Shown: one piece after another, positions 23,255-36,039 of the stretch
Numbering within the stretch: the first letter of the stretch is position 1
How the letters are laid out: each line of letters begins with the position of its first letter
Assembly: GCA_016169945.1 (NCBI GenBank)
Contig: JADLSH010000032.1
Span: 434,001 to 498,000, forward strand
Direction: 5' to 3'
DNA from: Trachythela sp. YZ-2020
Lineage: Eukaryota > Cnidaria > Anthozoa > Malacalcyonacea > Clavulariidae
DNA length: 64,000 nt
Position numbers and translations under genes: made by a program
Notes under the pieces: generated by a model
Seen by the model: only the letters and a program-made list of their open reading frames with translations
What the model was told of the DNA's origin: nothing
Databases searched by the model: none

Positions 23255-24779
23255 GTGGAATACTTATTAGGTATCACTGATGATATTTCGGGTAAGCATC
23301 CTGATACGGTTTTTGTTTGTGCAGGTGATTTAAATCGTTTGAATATAAGTAAACTCGAAGAACTATCTGGTTGGGATGCAATGGTTGATTTCCCAACTAG
23401 AGGTAATGCGTGTCTGGATAACTGTTTGACAAATAGGAGGGATTTATTTTTAAAGTGCATTCCATTCAATATGTTAATTAAGGCGGATCACGCAGGAGTT
23501 ATTTTACAAGGCGGAATCAAACTCAAGCCAATGCGCCAAAAGATAAAAGTTCGTGATTGTAGAAAGCATCGTAAAGAAGACTTTTATAGATCTTTAGCAG
23601 GAGAAGACTGGAACGATGTCTTGAGAGCAACTAATGTTGACGATGCCGTGGATCCCCTTGAGAAAAATATATCGTATCATATGGATAAATGCATGCTTAC
23701 AAAGACAGTATCAATATCTTCACGTGACCCTTACTGGATGACTCCATTTGTGAAATCAATGTTAAAAACAAAATCAAAAATTTCTCCTTATACTATGAAG
23801 AAACTGAGTGTAATAAATAAGAGGATTTCTGAATTTTAAGGATTTAGTGGGTAGCAAAAACTGGTGGGAAAAGGTTGACAACAAGTCCCAGCGATGTGCC
23901 TCATCATCTAGAGTCACATTACTTAAAACATCGCTTACAAACCTTAATGACTACTTCAGTGAACTCTGCCATGACGATAATTACGTGGAACCAAGGCCTG
24001 AGAAAGGTCCAGACACTATTCCTTATTGGATATGGAAGTACCACGCGGAAATTTTTACGGAGGTTATCACGAAAGTTTGGAATCTGTCATTATCTACATC
24101 TACGTGGCCGAAGTCCTGGAAAAGAGCTAATATTAACCCACTTCCAAAGATTGATATATGCTGAAAGTAGGATGACACTCGAGTCTCATAAATGGTAATT
24201 ACGGTAATTGCAAGAAAAAGATGGTTACAACAGTCAACAGTCTAATAAAAAAGCGCGTCCTTATGACAAACACAAACGCAATTTGAAGAGAAGTGGAGGT
24301 TGTACTAATATATGCCCTGTTGCCTGTGTGTTGGGCATGCAACATAAAAATTTTAGCTATCGACACAAAGAGAACAGTGGTTTTGGAAAGTTTTCAATTC
24401 ATTTCAGTTCAGTAAAGCGTTTCATAAGAGTTGTGTATAATGATTTCTATGGTGAATGGAAGTTTGTAAACAAGGGAACTACACAAGGAAGTGTCAGCGG
24501 TCATTACCTCTTTAATATTTTCCTTAATGATCTTGAGGTAAATTTGGATGATCAAAATGCTCTCTTAAGTATGCTGATGACTCGAATATTGTGGTACCAG
24601 TATGGAGTGATGGTACTGACAAGTCAGCGGATGCAGTTGGACAGTTTGTATGTTGGTCCGAGAACAACAACATGATTAGTAATCCAAGTAAATGTAAGGA
24701 GCTAACTATTCGTAAGAAGGGTTACAATGATGAACTTGAAATGGTAAACAACATTCCCGTCAGTGTAAAAAGCTTGTAA
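23255..24779 (+). pseudogene. Decayed non-LTR element, endonuclease end and reverse transcriptase
   Basis: This continues the element at 22010. The 194-codon frame at 23255-23839 shows the endonuclease C-terminal half ([12 protein letters not shown], then a DHAGVI motif). Frames at 23847-24164 correspond to the connecting region ([23 protein letters not shown]). Frames at 24208-24675 and 24591-24779 carry reverse transcriptase motifs ([20 protein letters not shown], then a degraded A-D-D block and [10 protein letters not shown]). At least four frame changes separate these, and the C-terminal part is missing after 24780. The layout matches CR1/L2-like ORF2 proteins. Confidence 0.7.
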
Positions 24780-24834
24780 TTCTAGACGTCGGTTTCCTAA
24801 TAATCATTTTTAACAATTTCATTTTTAATAATAG

Positions 24835-26660
24835 AGGATGCAATAATCATTTTTAACAATTTATATAAATCCTCGCTGTCTCATTTAAATGCTTGTCTTG
24901 TGGAATTTGTGATCCAAGATAATTAATCGCAATTTATCATTTTATTTTATTTTATTAACAATCAACTTCTTGTTCAGTTTTGTGAAATGAATAATCTTAG
25001 TAACCTTGTTGGAACTTTCATTAAAGGAATAATGAATAGATTTAGGAGGCAATATGACAATTTGACGTGGGTCTGACATTATTTTTTACTTTTCTGGGTG
25101 TTAGTTTAAAGAAAGCAACGGGAAAGTAAAAAAATTAGGTGTGTTCGTTGGTCGTTGAGAAACCTCTTCCCCAACTAAAGGATTAGTGTCAGGCTCATGC
25201 ATTGCGGGCTTTTGTTATTGTTTTATCGTACCCAACACCATCCCGCAAACAACGATAAAATACTTTGTTTGGAACATTTCCAATGAAATCAGGTAAATAG
25301 AGCAAGGATTGATCAAAGGATGGTTTAAATATGTGACGGATTATAAAAACCTTTCCAGATCTTCTCATCTAGTCTGCCGAAAAAATGTCCGCACCAGGAA
25401 CTTCAGCACGCAATATCCTCTAATTAAGAAATATAACTTTATGGTGTGATAAAGCACGAGGGGAATGTTGGGAAAACACGAGAGAGTGTTTTAAACGCTT
25501 CTGGAGTATTCTCCCAAAGTTCCCCGAGTGCTTTGTCACACCATAAAGGGACAAGACGAGTTTTTCTATTTCTTTTAAATTATAAGTGGTATATAAGCAC
25601 AGTAAATAATTTTGTTCAAATATCAATATTGATATTCTCCTAACATGTAATCATTGATGTCAAGCGCAAGCTTTTCAATGTTTTCATTGCTTGGCAGCAA
25701 CTACAAGCTTGAATTCTGGCCGGCGAAGGAGCGAAAAAGTGCAACTCAACACAAACCCAACATTGCCCAATTGACCAAGTCAGACAGCAACTGGAATAGT
25801 TATGGTAATGTGCGTCCTGCGCAACGCACAAGCCGATTTATTAATTTTTGAAAACAATGAGGTAATTGTTAACATAACAAATTATTAACCGAAGTTAATT
25901 ATTAAAAGTTTTTTTTGAGAATGTAAAATATTCTATGCACTATAAGATTGAAAATTTATCATACTGTACGCATTTTTTAATGTGAAACATATACAGGTCC
26001 TTCATTGATAGCAGGCTCCTCTTAGCCTGAAGAAGCTAACCTGTATAAATGTGTTAAAAAAATAAATAATAATAATTCTAAAAGGTTGTAACTTTAAACC
26101 TAATTTCCGTAATTTTCACAAGTTCAGGAATATTGCTGTCGCCATCTTAAGTGATTATAAATTATCAGTATTCTTTATGATCAGTCAAATATCAATGGGC
26201 TGACAGGATTTGACAGTGATTAAATCCAGTATAATAACGTGAAATTCCTATTAAAAAGCTAACGTAGTAATAGTACAACGCGAGAAAGCAGTCTCACTGT
26301 TGAACGACGAAATACATGTTCTGTCCTAACCTCTTATCTTACTGTTAAGACCACAAAGAGATTTAAACGCACGATTACCTTTCTTGAGGAATCCCAACAA
26401 GATATGTAAGGCTACGTAAAACGTTCTACAGGAATATAATGATGGATTATCTCCGCTTTTGTAGACCATGCCATTACATAACTACAGTAGCGTAACATCA
26501 CATGCACGAATAACATTCACTTCATTCTCTGATTTCTTTTGAATTTTACTAAATGTCACATATTGGTTTGAAAAGTATGAAGTCGAAGATATGCGTGTAT
26601 AATACTACGATCCAGTAATTTCCAGTAAGACTCATTTGGAAGACTGTGAATTATCCGACT
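24835..26660. repeat. Older duplicated segment, member 1
   Basis: 24835-25425 matches 36040-36880 in inverted orientation. 25910-26420 matches 36885-37370 in direct orientation, and 26440-26660 matches 39025-39240 directly. So the two members differ by an inversion of the first 0.6-0.8 kb. No gene is seen. Shared marks include TGCATTGCGGGCTTTTGTTA and TCTCATCTAGTCTGCCGAA. Confidence 0.75.
25437..25560. repeat. 124-bp fold-back hairpin
   Basis: CTTTATGGTGTGATAAAGCAC pairs with GTGCTTTGTCACACCATAAAG. It belongs to the same family as 3575-3720 by layout, and it sits at the point where the inverted and direct parts of the older duplication meet. Confidence 0.75.
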
Positions 26661-26859
26661 TTTTGCATATCGATTTTTTTTTGGGAAAGTTTTGTCTCCT
26701 GTTTTGGGCAATACCGAAAACACAGTAAAAAATCCTATACATTTTGTAGGATTTGGAAGAGGTTATACTCTAAACGCATAAAAGGAAACGGTATTATTTG
26801 ATATCGTTTATTTAATCTTGCCGTCAAAGTTGCCGAAAATAGATTCAGGCAGGATGTTC

Positions 26860-27780
26860 TTTATCACAAAGAACATCCTTGCCTGAAGAAGATATTATTG
26901 ATCTTCCGTCTTTTTGTCTCAACACAATATAATTATTTCGTGATTGAATGAACTTGTTATCAACAGCTGGTTTTAGAAAAGCAGCAGTTTCGGCAGTAAT
27001 TAGTCGCTGGGACAACAGCGGCTATATGTTTCGGCTTGCATTTGTCGACAATCTCCAATTTCCGTGGATGGTCAAAAATGGTAAACTTCATGTAAATCGG
27101 AATATAGTTAACACAGATAATTCAATATGCCGACGGGAATGTCTGGAAATGAAAATTAAATTTTAGAAATGCCTTCCCTAACAGAGAAATAAAACCTAAT
27201 CACAAAACATTAGTCCCTCTTTATAGAGAGATTGAGAACAAAAGTAGACCGCTGAGACCTGAAACTATGAAATAGTGAAAATAAGATCCCCTATAATTAA
27301 GAATGTCTAAGGGTGGCGTCTATCAGACAGTGAAAACCACGTAGTAGTAAAAAGTTTTAGTGGGACTAACATATCAGATGTGACAGACTGTGAAAAACCC
27401 ATAATCCTAAAGAACCTGAAAACCTAATTTTGCATGTTGGAACAAAATATTTGCATAAAAACCACTCGCCGGGTCAAATTGCTGAGGGGATTATCAACCT
27501 GGGAATCCAAAATTAACCAGAATTCACCGTCGACAAACATAACAAGTTCTCGGTTTCTACCCCGAACTGATAAATCAAATCTACAAACGAAAGTAAATCA
27601 AGTGAATGACATTGTCAGTAAATTCTGTCGCCAAAATAACTAAGGGTTTCTTAATCACAAGACTATTGATGCAGCGTGCCTGAACCCAAGAGGGCAGCAT
27701 TTGAATATTAAGAAAGGTACTACAATGATTGCTAAATCAATTTCAACCTATATCATTAACAATTGAATGCTAGCAACGGG
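26860..27780 (+). pseudogene. Non-LTR element: leader and ORF1 with SGNH/esterase-like domain
   Basis: The plus strand reads PIIKNV, GWRLSDSENHVVVKSFSG, then PRTDKSNLQTKVNQVNDIVS and NPRGQHLNIKGTTMIAK across frames between 27280 and 27770. This series (GDSIVK...GWRL...VxSFxGA...PRTDK...HLN) is what I recall from the SGNH-hydrolase/esterase-like ORF1 of CR1/L2-type elements, which binds RNA or lipid as a retrotransposon accessory protein. Stops (for example NV*GWRL and KT*FCM) and frame changes show it is dead. The longest open stretch is 27434-27643. Confidence 0.65.
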
Positions 27781-27899
27781 AATGACTACTCCACCTATTC
27801 ACACCACTGAGAAACGTGACCCTAACCTAAGTAAACAAACTAAATTCAACCTTCCTAAACAAAGGGGTTTTAAAATTGCAGCATGCTTTCCTAAATATT

Positions 27900-29249
27900 G
27901 CAAGTTTACCAAAACATATCGACGAACTAATGTTTAACCTTGATGAAGTCGCCTTGATGAGACTATATTAGTGATTCGGAAATATCAATTGAGGGTTACA
28001 TTATTATTAGACGTGAGCGAACAAGTGAAGGAGGCGGGGCTGCTATGTATATCCGAAGTTCAATTGAGTGCAAAATCAGATATGACCTAAATAATGAAGT
28101 TATTGAGTTCCTTTGCGTTGAAATCAGTAAACCTAAAGTCAAACCATTTCTTGTTTCTACGTGGTATAGACCTCCTAACTCATGCTCATATCTATTTGAA
28201 AAGTTTCAAGTTATACTAAATAAAATTGAATCTCTTGGTATTGAAAAAAACATCATTGGTGACTTAAATTCTAACGTGAGCGCCACTGAGGTTGATAATA
28301 GTACCAAACACTTATTTGACCTTATTGAGACATATCAATATACTCAACTTATCAAAGAACCTACCAGAGTTACAAGTATCTCATCTACATTAATCGATCT
28401 CTTTCTCACAAATTGGTACAACAATTTAATGGTTGCAGGCGTTAAACGTATTGGAATTATAGCGATCATAATATATATGCTATCAGGAAACACTCCAGTG
28501 TTAAGTCAAACCCATAGCAATTCAATCTCGCACTTACAAATGCTTTCATAAAACTAACTATAAACGCGACATTGAACCTGTTCCATGGCACTTTATTCGA
28601 TTTTTTGATGATCCTACTAAGGCTTGGGAAAAATGGAAAATATGTTTTGTGCAAATTGCTAATAAGCATGCACCAATTAAAAAGAGTAGAGTAAGAAAAA
28701 CCTGTGTTCCTTGGCTTTCTACCGAAATTAAATATCTAATGTGGAAGAGAGATCGCTTAAAACGTAAAAAGCTGCTATCACGAATGACATAAACAATTGG
28801 CTAAAATTCAAAACTAAAAAAATCTAGATGACTATAAGATTAGAGATAATAAGAAACAATACTATAACTCATTTTTCCAAAACAATGTTGGCCAAACCAA
28901 GGAAACTTGGAAAGGTATCAATAGTCTTCTTATAAAGGCAAACACTGGACTAATATTCCTAAAATCGTTGTAAATGACAACGAAATTACTGATTCTGTGG
29001 CTGTGAGCAATTCTTTAACAAACACTTTACAGAAATTGGACCTAGTTTAGCAGCACAAATTCCCCCTACCTCGACCTCAATATCTAATATTCATCAGAGC
29101 AATCACGTTTTTGAACAGCATGAAGTATCTTCGGAACAAATTTCTAGATCAGTTGATAAACTATCATCATGCAAGACTAGTGGTATTGATAATATTCCAG
29201 TTATAGACTATTAAAATTCAGTGTACCCACTACCGTTGACTCGACTTAT
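27900..29249 (+). pseudogene. Non-LTR ORF2, endonuclease half
   Basis: After a frameshift the frame runs from SDSEISIEGYIIIRR through GGGAAMYIRSS, WYRPPNSCSYLFEKF and IIGDLNSNVSATE to an S-D-H remnant near 28460. These are the ordered endonuclease motifs. It is followed by the linker (PWHFIRFFDD, KHAPIKKSRVRKTCVPWL) and SCKTSGIDNIP at about 29170-29205, the entry to reverse transcriptase. It is open only at 28045-28551. A fold-back element interrupts it at 29250. Confidence 0.75.
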
Positions 29250-30395
29250 GCCCGAGCCAACGGCGCGAAGAGGGTACTAATTCAGCTCGGCTATTTATTA
29301 TACCCGGGGGAAAAGGAAAGCTGTGGGAAATCTAAAGTTCATCAAGTTTTGCGGGCGCATAGCTATGTTTCATGGGTGTGATGGGTGGTTATCTCACTGA
29401 TCTTTGTTAGGAGTGGAATGAGCGAATTATAAAAAAACATGAGTAAGTCATATCAGTAAGTCTGAATTATAACTTATAAATCGCTTTTGGGACTTCAGGA
29501 AAAGCGGCGGAACTAATTTATAAAGAGGATAAATAGAGATAGATGGTAAAAAAAATATGGCAAGTTTCCTATAATTATATTTTAAAATAGCCGTAAAAAT
29601 GTTGTTTTGTTTACATCGATTTTCAATTTTTTCCAATTAAAGTATCCTATTTTTTATGTTATCAAAAAGTTCCAACTTAAACGGAAAGCGAAATTGTAAA
29701 TTTGCATATTTTCATCTGATATCATTTCAAAAACTAATTTATCAGTAAAAGGCAGTTTAGTTTTATAACTTTTGGAAATGTTTTAGTGAACGGAGGGTTG
29801 CATTTAAACATTAATTTGAAGCTTATAGAATGCATAAGAACATACCTACACCATATATCTCAGATTTGTTTGGCTAAAACAACTAATATTTTAATTATTT
29901 TTGTAGTTTTTGTACTGTTTTGTACTCCAGAAAATAAATTTATATTAGTAATCGTGTTGCCATGGTTATACTGTGCTTCCTCTTCTCGAAACAAAATGTC
30001 AATTTTTTATTCTTTCAAAATAAATGTCCCAAAATGATATTGTTTCCTTCTACTCTTCTTTTCAAACTATTAGAGTAATGATCAAAATTTCAATGGCACA
30101 TTTAAAATGAAGGAAAACACAGTGAATACGTCAAGTAAAACATTTCATATGGCGATAGCCTTTGATTGCGTCGTGAAGAGGGGTGTGAGCCAAGGATCCA
30201 ATTCTGTTTTCTAAGCCAAAAATTTGTTTTGAACGCAGATATCCGACTCGCCTACAACCTTTGCATGGCAGATTTTGTGATAAAAAATATTAGTAATAGT
30301 AATGTTTTGGAATGTAGTGCCTGGCAATGTTCAGCTGGGGCGAGGGGTTACTGCAAGCATGTATTTCTAGTTAGCATGGACATATAATTAATCTG
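29250..30395 (+). mobile_element. Fold-back-type repeat (copy 2) inserted in a non-LTR ORF2
   Basis: It starts CCCGAGCC...GGGTACTAATTCAGCTCGGC, which is the terminal inverted repeat seen at 41183 and 42607. It ends at the family border GGGTTACTGCAAGCATG. Only one terminal repeat is present, so this copy is one-ended. Retrotransposon sequence resumes within about 15 bp after it. It shares its whole interior with the reverse complement of 41450-42500. Confidence 0.75.
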
Positions 30396-30399
30396 GTAA

Positions 30400-32125
30400 T
30401 TCGTAAAGAATTATCCCTGCGGACTGAAAAAGTTCCAGGGTATCAGCAATTTACAAGCAGTATTCCAAAATTGATCTTAACAACTATAGGTCTATCTCAG
30501 TCCTTTCTGTAGTTTCAAAAGTTTGACAAATTGCCTTCGATCAAACGTACGAATTCCTCAACACAAATTACCTTCTTTCTGTTAGGCAGTCAAGATTTTG
30601 ACCTCTGCATTCAACTCTAACCGCGCTGCTTGACGTAAAGGAATTATCCCTGCGGACTGAAAAAGTTCCCGGGTATCAGCAATTTACAAGCAGTATTCCA
30701 AAATTGATATTAACAACTATAGGTCTATCTCAGTCCTTTCTGTAGTTGCCAAAGTTTGACAAATTGTCTTCGATCGAACGTACGAATTCCTCAACACAAA
30801 TTTGTTAGGCAGTCAAGATTTTGACCTCTGCATTCAACTCTAACCGCGCTGCTTGACGCCACAGATCAATGGTATAAAAAGATGAATAACGGTCTTATTA
30901 ATGCTACATTGTTTATTGATTTATAGAAAGCTTTTGATACAATTGACCATGATGTTCTACTAGAAAAATGAATTTGTTATTGCTTTAGCAACAGAACAGT
31001 AGATTATTTCGAAACTATCTCTCAGAGCGTACTCAAATTACTATTATCAGACAATGTATCGTCAGATAGTTGTAAGTTAACATGTGGTGTACCTCATGGA
31101 TCTATGCTAGGTCCACTACTGTTCTTGCCATATATATATATATATGACCTATACCTAACTGTTAATTGGTACCTGCAGATGTGCGTTTATTCGCTGATGA
31201 TTCTAATTTGACATATGCTGATAATGATCCTAATGAGATTATTTCCGTTTTAAGACCTAATAACTCTACAAAATTGGCTCAACACGAATAAACTAAGTCT
31301 ATGTACCAAATGCATGTTTATTGTTTCTCGACAAAAATTAGGGAACTTCCCAGCACAACCCGATATTACTATTTCTGGAAACAAATTTGAAAGAGTTAAG
31401 ACATACAAGTGCTTAGGTTTGGAACTTGACGAATGTTTATCATTGGAGTCTCATGTCTCTATAATCATTTCTAAAGTCTCCAGGGTGATTAGAGTATTAA
31501 GGAGGATAAAACCGTTACTCCCTTATCCAACCTTTGTATTAATCTATAACTCTTTAATCTAGCCGCATTTTGACTATTGTAGTATTGTGTGGGATAACTT
31601 GGGCAAAGGCCTTGGGCAAAAGCTATACAACGATTACCAAATACGGCTGCAAGAATAATAACTGGAACTGATTACAATACTCGCTCATCAAAAATATTAA
31701 GAGCATTAAACTGGAATAATCTTGAAGATAGACGTGCTCGACAGATTAAAACATTTATGTACGAAACTGTAAATAATATGGTCTCGAGTTATCTGTCCAG
31801 TAAATTCATTTCTATATATAGTTCTTCGATTCATGAGCATAACTTGCGAAGCTCAAATCACAATTACATTGTCCCTAGGCCATTTCCCGAATCTCTGAAA
31901 AAAGTTTTGTGGAATAGCATAAACGTTGAACTTACTAAAGCACAGTCGCTTGCTGAGTTCAGTTAATTTTGATATAATTTAGAGTTCTTCATTTAATTAG
32001 TCTATATAATCGCACGTCTCCATGGAAGAGCACGTATTCTTTCTTTCTTTCTATATATATATTGTTTTATACATTGCGAATGGACTTCGTGTTTAAATAA
32101 AGATGTCAATCAATCAATCAATAGA
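30400..32125 (+). pseudogene. Non-LTR ORF2, reverse transcriptase and 3' end
   Basis: The frames read KIDLNNYRSISVLSVVSKV, KAFDTIDHDVLLEK, CGVPHGSMLGPLLFL and LFADDSNLTYAD, then 31314-31562 (KCLGLELDECLSLESHVS) and 31757-31966 (NVELTKAQSLAEFS, C-terminus). The catalytic block is L-F-A-D-D. A 236-bp segment with the NNYRSISVLS block is tandemly repeated at 30405-30640 and 30641-30855, and several stops are present (for example PAD*KSS). The element ends with AATAAAG and a (TCAA)n tail at 32106-32122, as in CR1/L2-like elements. Confidence 0.8.
30405..30855 (+). repeat. Tandem duplication inside the reverse transcriptase
   Basis: The unit beginning GAATTATCCCTGCGGACTG occurs twice back to back, the second copy with a 20-bp internal deletion. 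Both copies share the same TGG to TGA change in PADW, so the stop predates the duplication. Confidence 0.85.
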
Positions 32126-32880
32126 GAATCGAACTCGAGCGTTTGCCTTGGCGTGTCAATGCATTACCGCCGGCTACGAGCGACTGCGTCAAAATTAATC
32201 GCGAATAATCAACATTAAAGTTTCTTATTTCGAACAGTTCCGTGAAGATATCCTCGTCATTGTTGGAAACGAAAGATAATTTGTCGGTGGGGGAATAGTG
32301 ACTATAGGTTTAGGCTTTTTAGCATTTGTCTGCAATCGCCAATCATGCATGGTAAAAAAAATATTTATATTACAAAAAGTTTGGACGAAATCTGTTTAGC
32401 CATAGTTGGGCATGCGCAATCAAGCTGATATGCTCCCACATTCATAAAAGAAACAAGTTTTAGTAAATTGAATAATTAATTTAATACAAGGAATTGCCCC
32501 AATACGGTACTAGGTTTTAATGGCTGTATTGGTCGGTCAGTTTGGCACATGTTCTACTATACCAGATACATCCGGTATATTAATTTAATACCTCAGGGAC
32601 CACGTTTGTCTAACGCTCTATAGGGCGTATTGTTGCTAACTTAGTACTCCTGCATGCAACGATATATCTTTCGATTTGGAACCGATTTGTGGATCATGTC
32701 ATCTCACTCTCCTTACCTTGTAAGCCATTACAAATTTGTGGCAAAAAGGCTAATAAACGTGAATATAGGTGATAAATACTTTAAGAAACACGATTGCCGA
32801 AAAATTTATCTCAGTGTTTGCCTAAACCCAAAATAGCTACGCAGGTGATACAATCGAGGGTTTGCAGGAAAAATCCAGAT
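32126..32880. repeat. Older duplicated segment, member 1 (empty-site side)
   Basis: This matches 39498-39768, then 47657-47940, then 50040-50190. The breaks are exactly where a 7.9-kb DNA transposon and a 2.1-kb non-LTR copy are inserted in the other member. The uninterrupted TTTATATTACAAAAAGTTTGG at about 32362-32382 is the empty target of the DNA transposon. No coding capacity is evident. Confidence 0.8.
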
Positions 32881-33289
32881 AATTTTTTAAGTAATTGCAT
32901 TACTATAAGGTCGATCGCCTTAAAACCATAAGATTCTGTTCATATCAAACAGAAAATACATGCTGTGTATTCCATGCGGTGACCGTGAGAAAACGCATCT
33001 GGGCCAGTCAGGGACGTTGCCTAAAAGCTGCTGGCAAATTATCATGAATCATCATGCTTCGGATGGAGATGACATGAGCTATCTGCGGCAATAGTATACC
33101 AAACTTGTTTGCCGAAGACGTCATTCTTCGAATATAGGCTATAAGGAGCTAGTCTGCGACGTTAGATTACCCCTGACGAAGACCGGAGTGTCGAAAGGTT
33201 TGGTCTTGAATGCAATTGCACTAATTCATTTATTAAAAACCAGAGGATAGCGAGCGAAAACGTGAATGAATTTTTTACCCTATTTGGCG

Positions 33290-34900
33290 TGTACGAATAA
33301 ATTAAAAAAATATGAATGACCTATTAAATATGTTGTGGTACTGCATTATATTTGATGTCTGTGCTACATATATTACACACAGTGAATAAAATCAAGATTT
33401 TGAAATAGGTAGCATTGATATATGATCAGACTTACCTCGGATTAATTTCACTTGTATCGCCCTCGATGGTAAGATCAAAATGTGACTAATAAATAGAGAA
33501 GCTTGATTTAATACCGAGGATTATTTGTTTACTGGAAGTGATCCATATCCTTCGACACAGGAAACGCATAGTGCGGTATTTCATAAAACAAATTAGGAAA
33601 GTCTAGGATATTGTCAGATGACTCTGACCTTAAAAGGCAAAACTTCCATATATAAAGTACAATGCATGCAGTGAAAGCAGATGTTTAAATTGTATAACAC
33701 AGATAGTTTTAAAATATGGGAATGTAAATACGTGTTTTTCTCAAATGACCTTCATTCTATTTTCGTCATTCACTTTGCTGTTATGTCCATTCGTCACTAT
33801 ATAGTCACTAGTTAAAAGTGTAACTTCAATTTAAGACTAACGTGAAGGGCGATGTAGAAGGTGTTTGTAGATGAAATATACGAACGGAAATTTATATACA
33901 TTTTTAGATCTAGACAGGAGCACGTGGTTGGTGTGAACGGATAAACTTATATAAAAATATGAATATCCTATTAAATATGTTATGGCACTGTATTATATTA
34001 TGTCTGTACTACATAGCTATGCTACTGTACAAACAGTGAATAAAATCAAGATTTTGAAATATGTAACATTGACATATGATCAGACTTACCTCGGATTAAT
34101 ATCTGTCTGATTCACTTGTATCGCCTCGACGGTGAGATCAACATGTGATTAATAAGTAAAGAAGCTTCTAAAATTCATTAATTATTGATAGGCAAAATAC
34201 AAAGGAAACTCATGACCCACCCGTAGCGGATCTATATATTTGATATAGACTTGCTCAAATTTTCTTCTTCAATTTTTACAGCGTAGATAACATCAATCTT
34301 CAAAATTCCAACGCCAGTGAGCGTATACAAAACGAGTCATTTTAGAAGTCATATACAAACCTTACAGTTCGGCCTTTATCAGATCTAAAACACTCGGCTG
34401 CGCCTCGATGTTTTAAACCTGATAAAGACCTCTTAGCTTGTGCGGTTTGTATATATTACTTATAAATTTGACACCGAGGATTCTTTGTTTGCTGGAAATG
34501 ATCCACATCCTTGCTCAAATTGCCTTCATTCTATTTTCGTCATTCACTGTACTGTTATGTCCATTCGTCACTGTACTGTTTGTTATGTCTATATTACGTT
34601 ATTGACACTAAGAAATTCAAATTAGCACTAAATTACCGCATTCAATTTCTTGCCTTATTTTTAGTCACCGGTTCAAGCAGACCGAGTTTGGGTTTTGGTC
34701 GAGGGTCGAGGGTCAGAGGTCGAGGGTCGACAAATCCGCAGTCATCACTAAAAATAGTTATGAAAATAGTTCAAAAATAGTTATGACCGCGGCCAACTCA
34801 AGCAGACCTTCAATTTAAGGCTAACGTGCAGGGCCGATGTAGAAGTTTTTTGTAGATGCGAACGGAAATTTATATATATTTTTAGACCTAGCCAGGACGA
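33290..34900 (+). repeat. Local tandem duplication (about 0.65 kb and 0.95 kb)
   Basis: 33290-33935 is repeated at 33945-34900. Shared blocks include CAGTGAATAAAATCAAGATT, CAGACTTACCTCGGATTAAT, TTCATTCTATTTTCGTCATT and GATGTAGAAG. The second unit carries an extra hairpin (34351-34456) and a run of GGTCGAG repeats (34690-34735). No gene is recognised. Confidence 0.75.
34351..34456. repeat. Fold-back hairpin
   Basis: ATATACAAACC...GGCCTTTATCAG pairs with CTGATAAAG...GGTTTGTATAT around ACACTCGGCTGCGCCTCG. It is another member of the CACTCGG palindrome family. Confidence 0.65.
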
Positions 34901-35096
34901 GTTGCGAAGAATGCAACTTTGGCTGCCCTCGATCGATCGGATATCTATGCTATAGCGATCTTCTTGAGCTGCGATACCCCTGCTGAGCTGCATGCAGAAT
35001 TCATTAACAGCAAGTTCGTGTATATATGATGGGAGCGATGCCAGTATAAGTTGTGGGTAAATATAAAAAAAAGTTATCCGCATCTCGTTCGATTGG

Positions 35097-35215
35097 ACTA
35101 AAAGAAGAAGGTGTTTGTAGATGGAAAAACGGAAATTTATATACCTTTTAGACCTAGGACAGGAGCAGCAAAAAATTCAACTTTAGACCCTCTGGTAGGA
35201 ATCGAACCTGCCATT
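35097..35215 (-). mobile_element. tRNA-derived SINE fragment
   Basis: On the minus strand GCAGGTTCGATTCCTACCAG contains a perfect polymerase III B box (35198-35208). The body (TAGATGG...ACGGAAATTTATATA) matches 33843-33925 and 34815-34915, and more distantly the SINE at 59609-59800. The A-box side is lost in this copy. Confidence 0.55.
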
Positions 35216-35244
35216 ACGTATTTACGTATTCAAACAATTGAGTA

Positions 35245-35545
35245 AAGTAAATCAGGTACTCAAGGTTAGAGTAACACTAAAACGTTCAATTTCCTCATTG
35301 CTTGAGTAAAATGAGTTACGTTTACACAAGGTCAGAGTGAGAGTAAAGCGATTTACCCATGCTTGAGTGAAGCGAATCAGCTTGACCAAGAAATCTAATT
35401 TACCCAAAGCCCGAGTAAGCTTGCAGTGACGGGGAAGACTGAACACCTGGCCGAGAATTTCCCAAAATGGAAGCTATATAAACGTTGAGAAAACAAGAAT
35501 TCAACATGCTATCTCACATTAATTAAGTATCGAAAAGAGGAAATT
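35245..35545. repeat. Third copy of the 0.3-kb repeat of 10858-11160
   Basis: Colinear match including GTACTCAAGGTTAGAGTAAC and GACTGAACACCTGGCC. It lies outside the tandem duplication and is more diverged. Confidence 0.65.
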
Positions 35546-36039
35546 CTTTTCAACGATCAAGATTGATATTTTCGAAAATTATACAACTCGAAAGTGTTAG
35601 GAAATATGATGTTTCTTCGGAAGAATAAGAAGGCATAAAAACCACTATGGCATCCATATATTCCATAAATTATTTCGAATAATTATAACGAAATTTATAC
35701 TGAACCATTTCAGTTATCTGGGCTTTTGCAAGAGAGGTTAGTTTACCGTATTTTCTATAATTATAATGTATAGTTCACATGCCGCGTGCACGCATGTCAA
35801 TGTTTCGTCTTTGACGTTTTGAGTTGTGACTGTAATAACTCAATTAAAGTATTGTATGGAAATACAAGTTTTTTATTTTGTATATATAGCTCAGAATATA
35901 AAGCAAGTGGTATAAATAGGAGTTTTTATGGGATTTACTTTAAAATCTTTGAAAAATCTCAAACACTAATTGTGAATATCTTTGGCAATAAAATAATGCA
36001 GTATGTGATATAAATTATAAAATACTTTATAACAGTTTA
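35546..36039. other. No recognisable gene
   Basis: AT-rich sequence. The 75-codon plus frame at 35786-36013 shows no motif and is probably chance. Confidence 0.4.

Noticed and set aside
35198..35208. A functional tRNA gene suggested by the perfect B box
   Set aside because: No A box, acceptor stem or cloverleaf can be drawn, and the flanks match SINE relatives.
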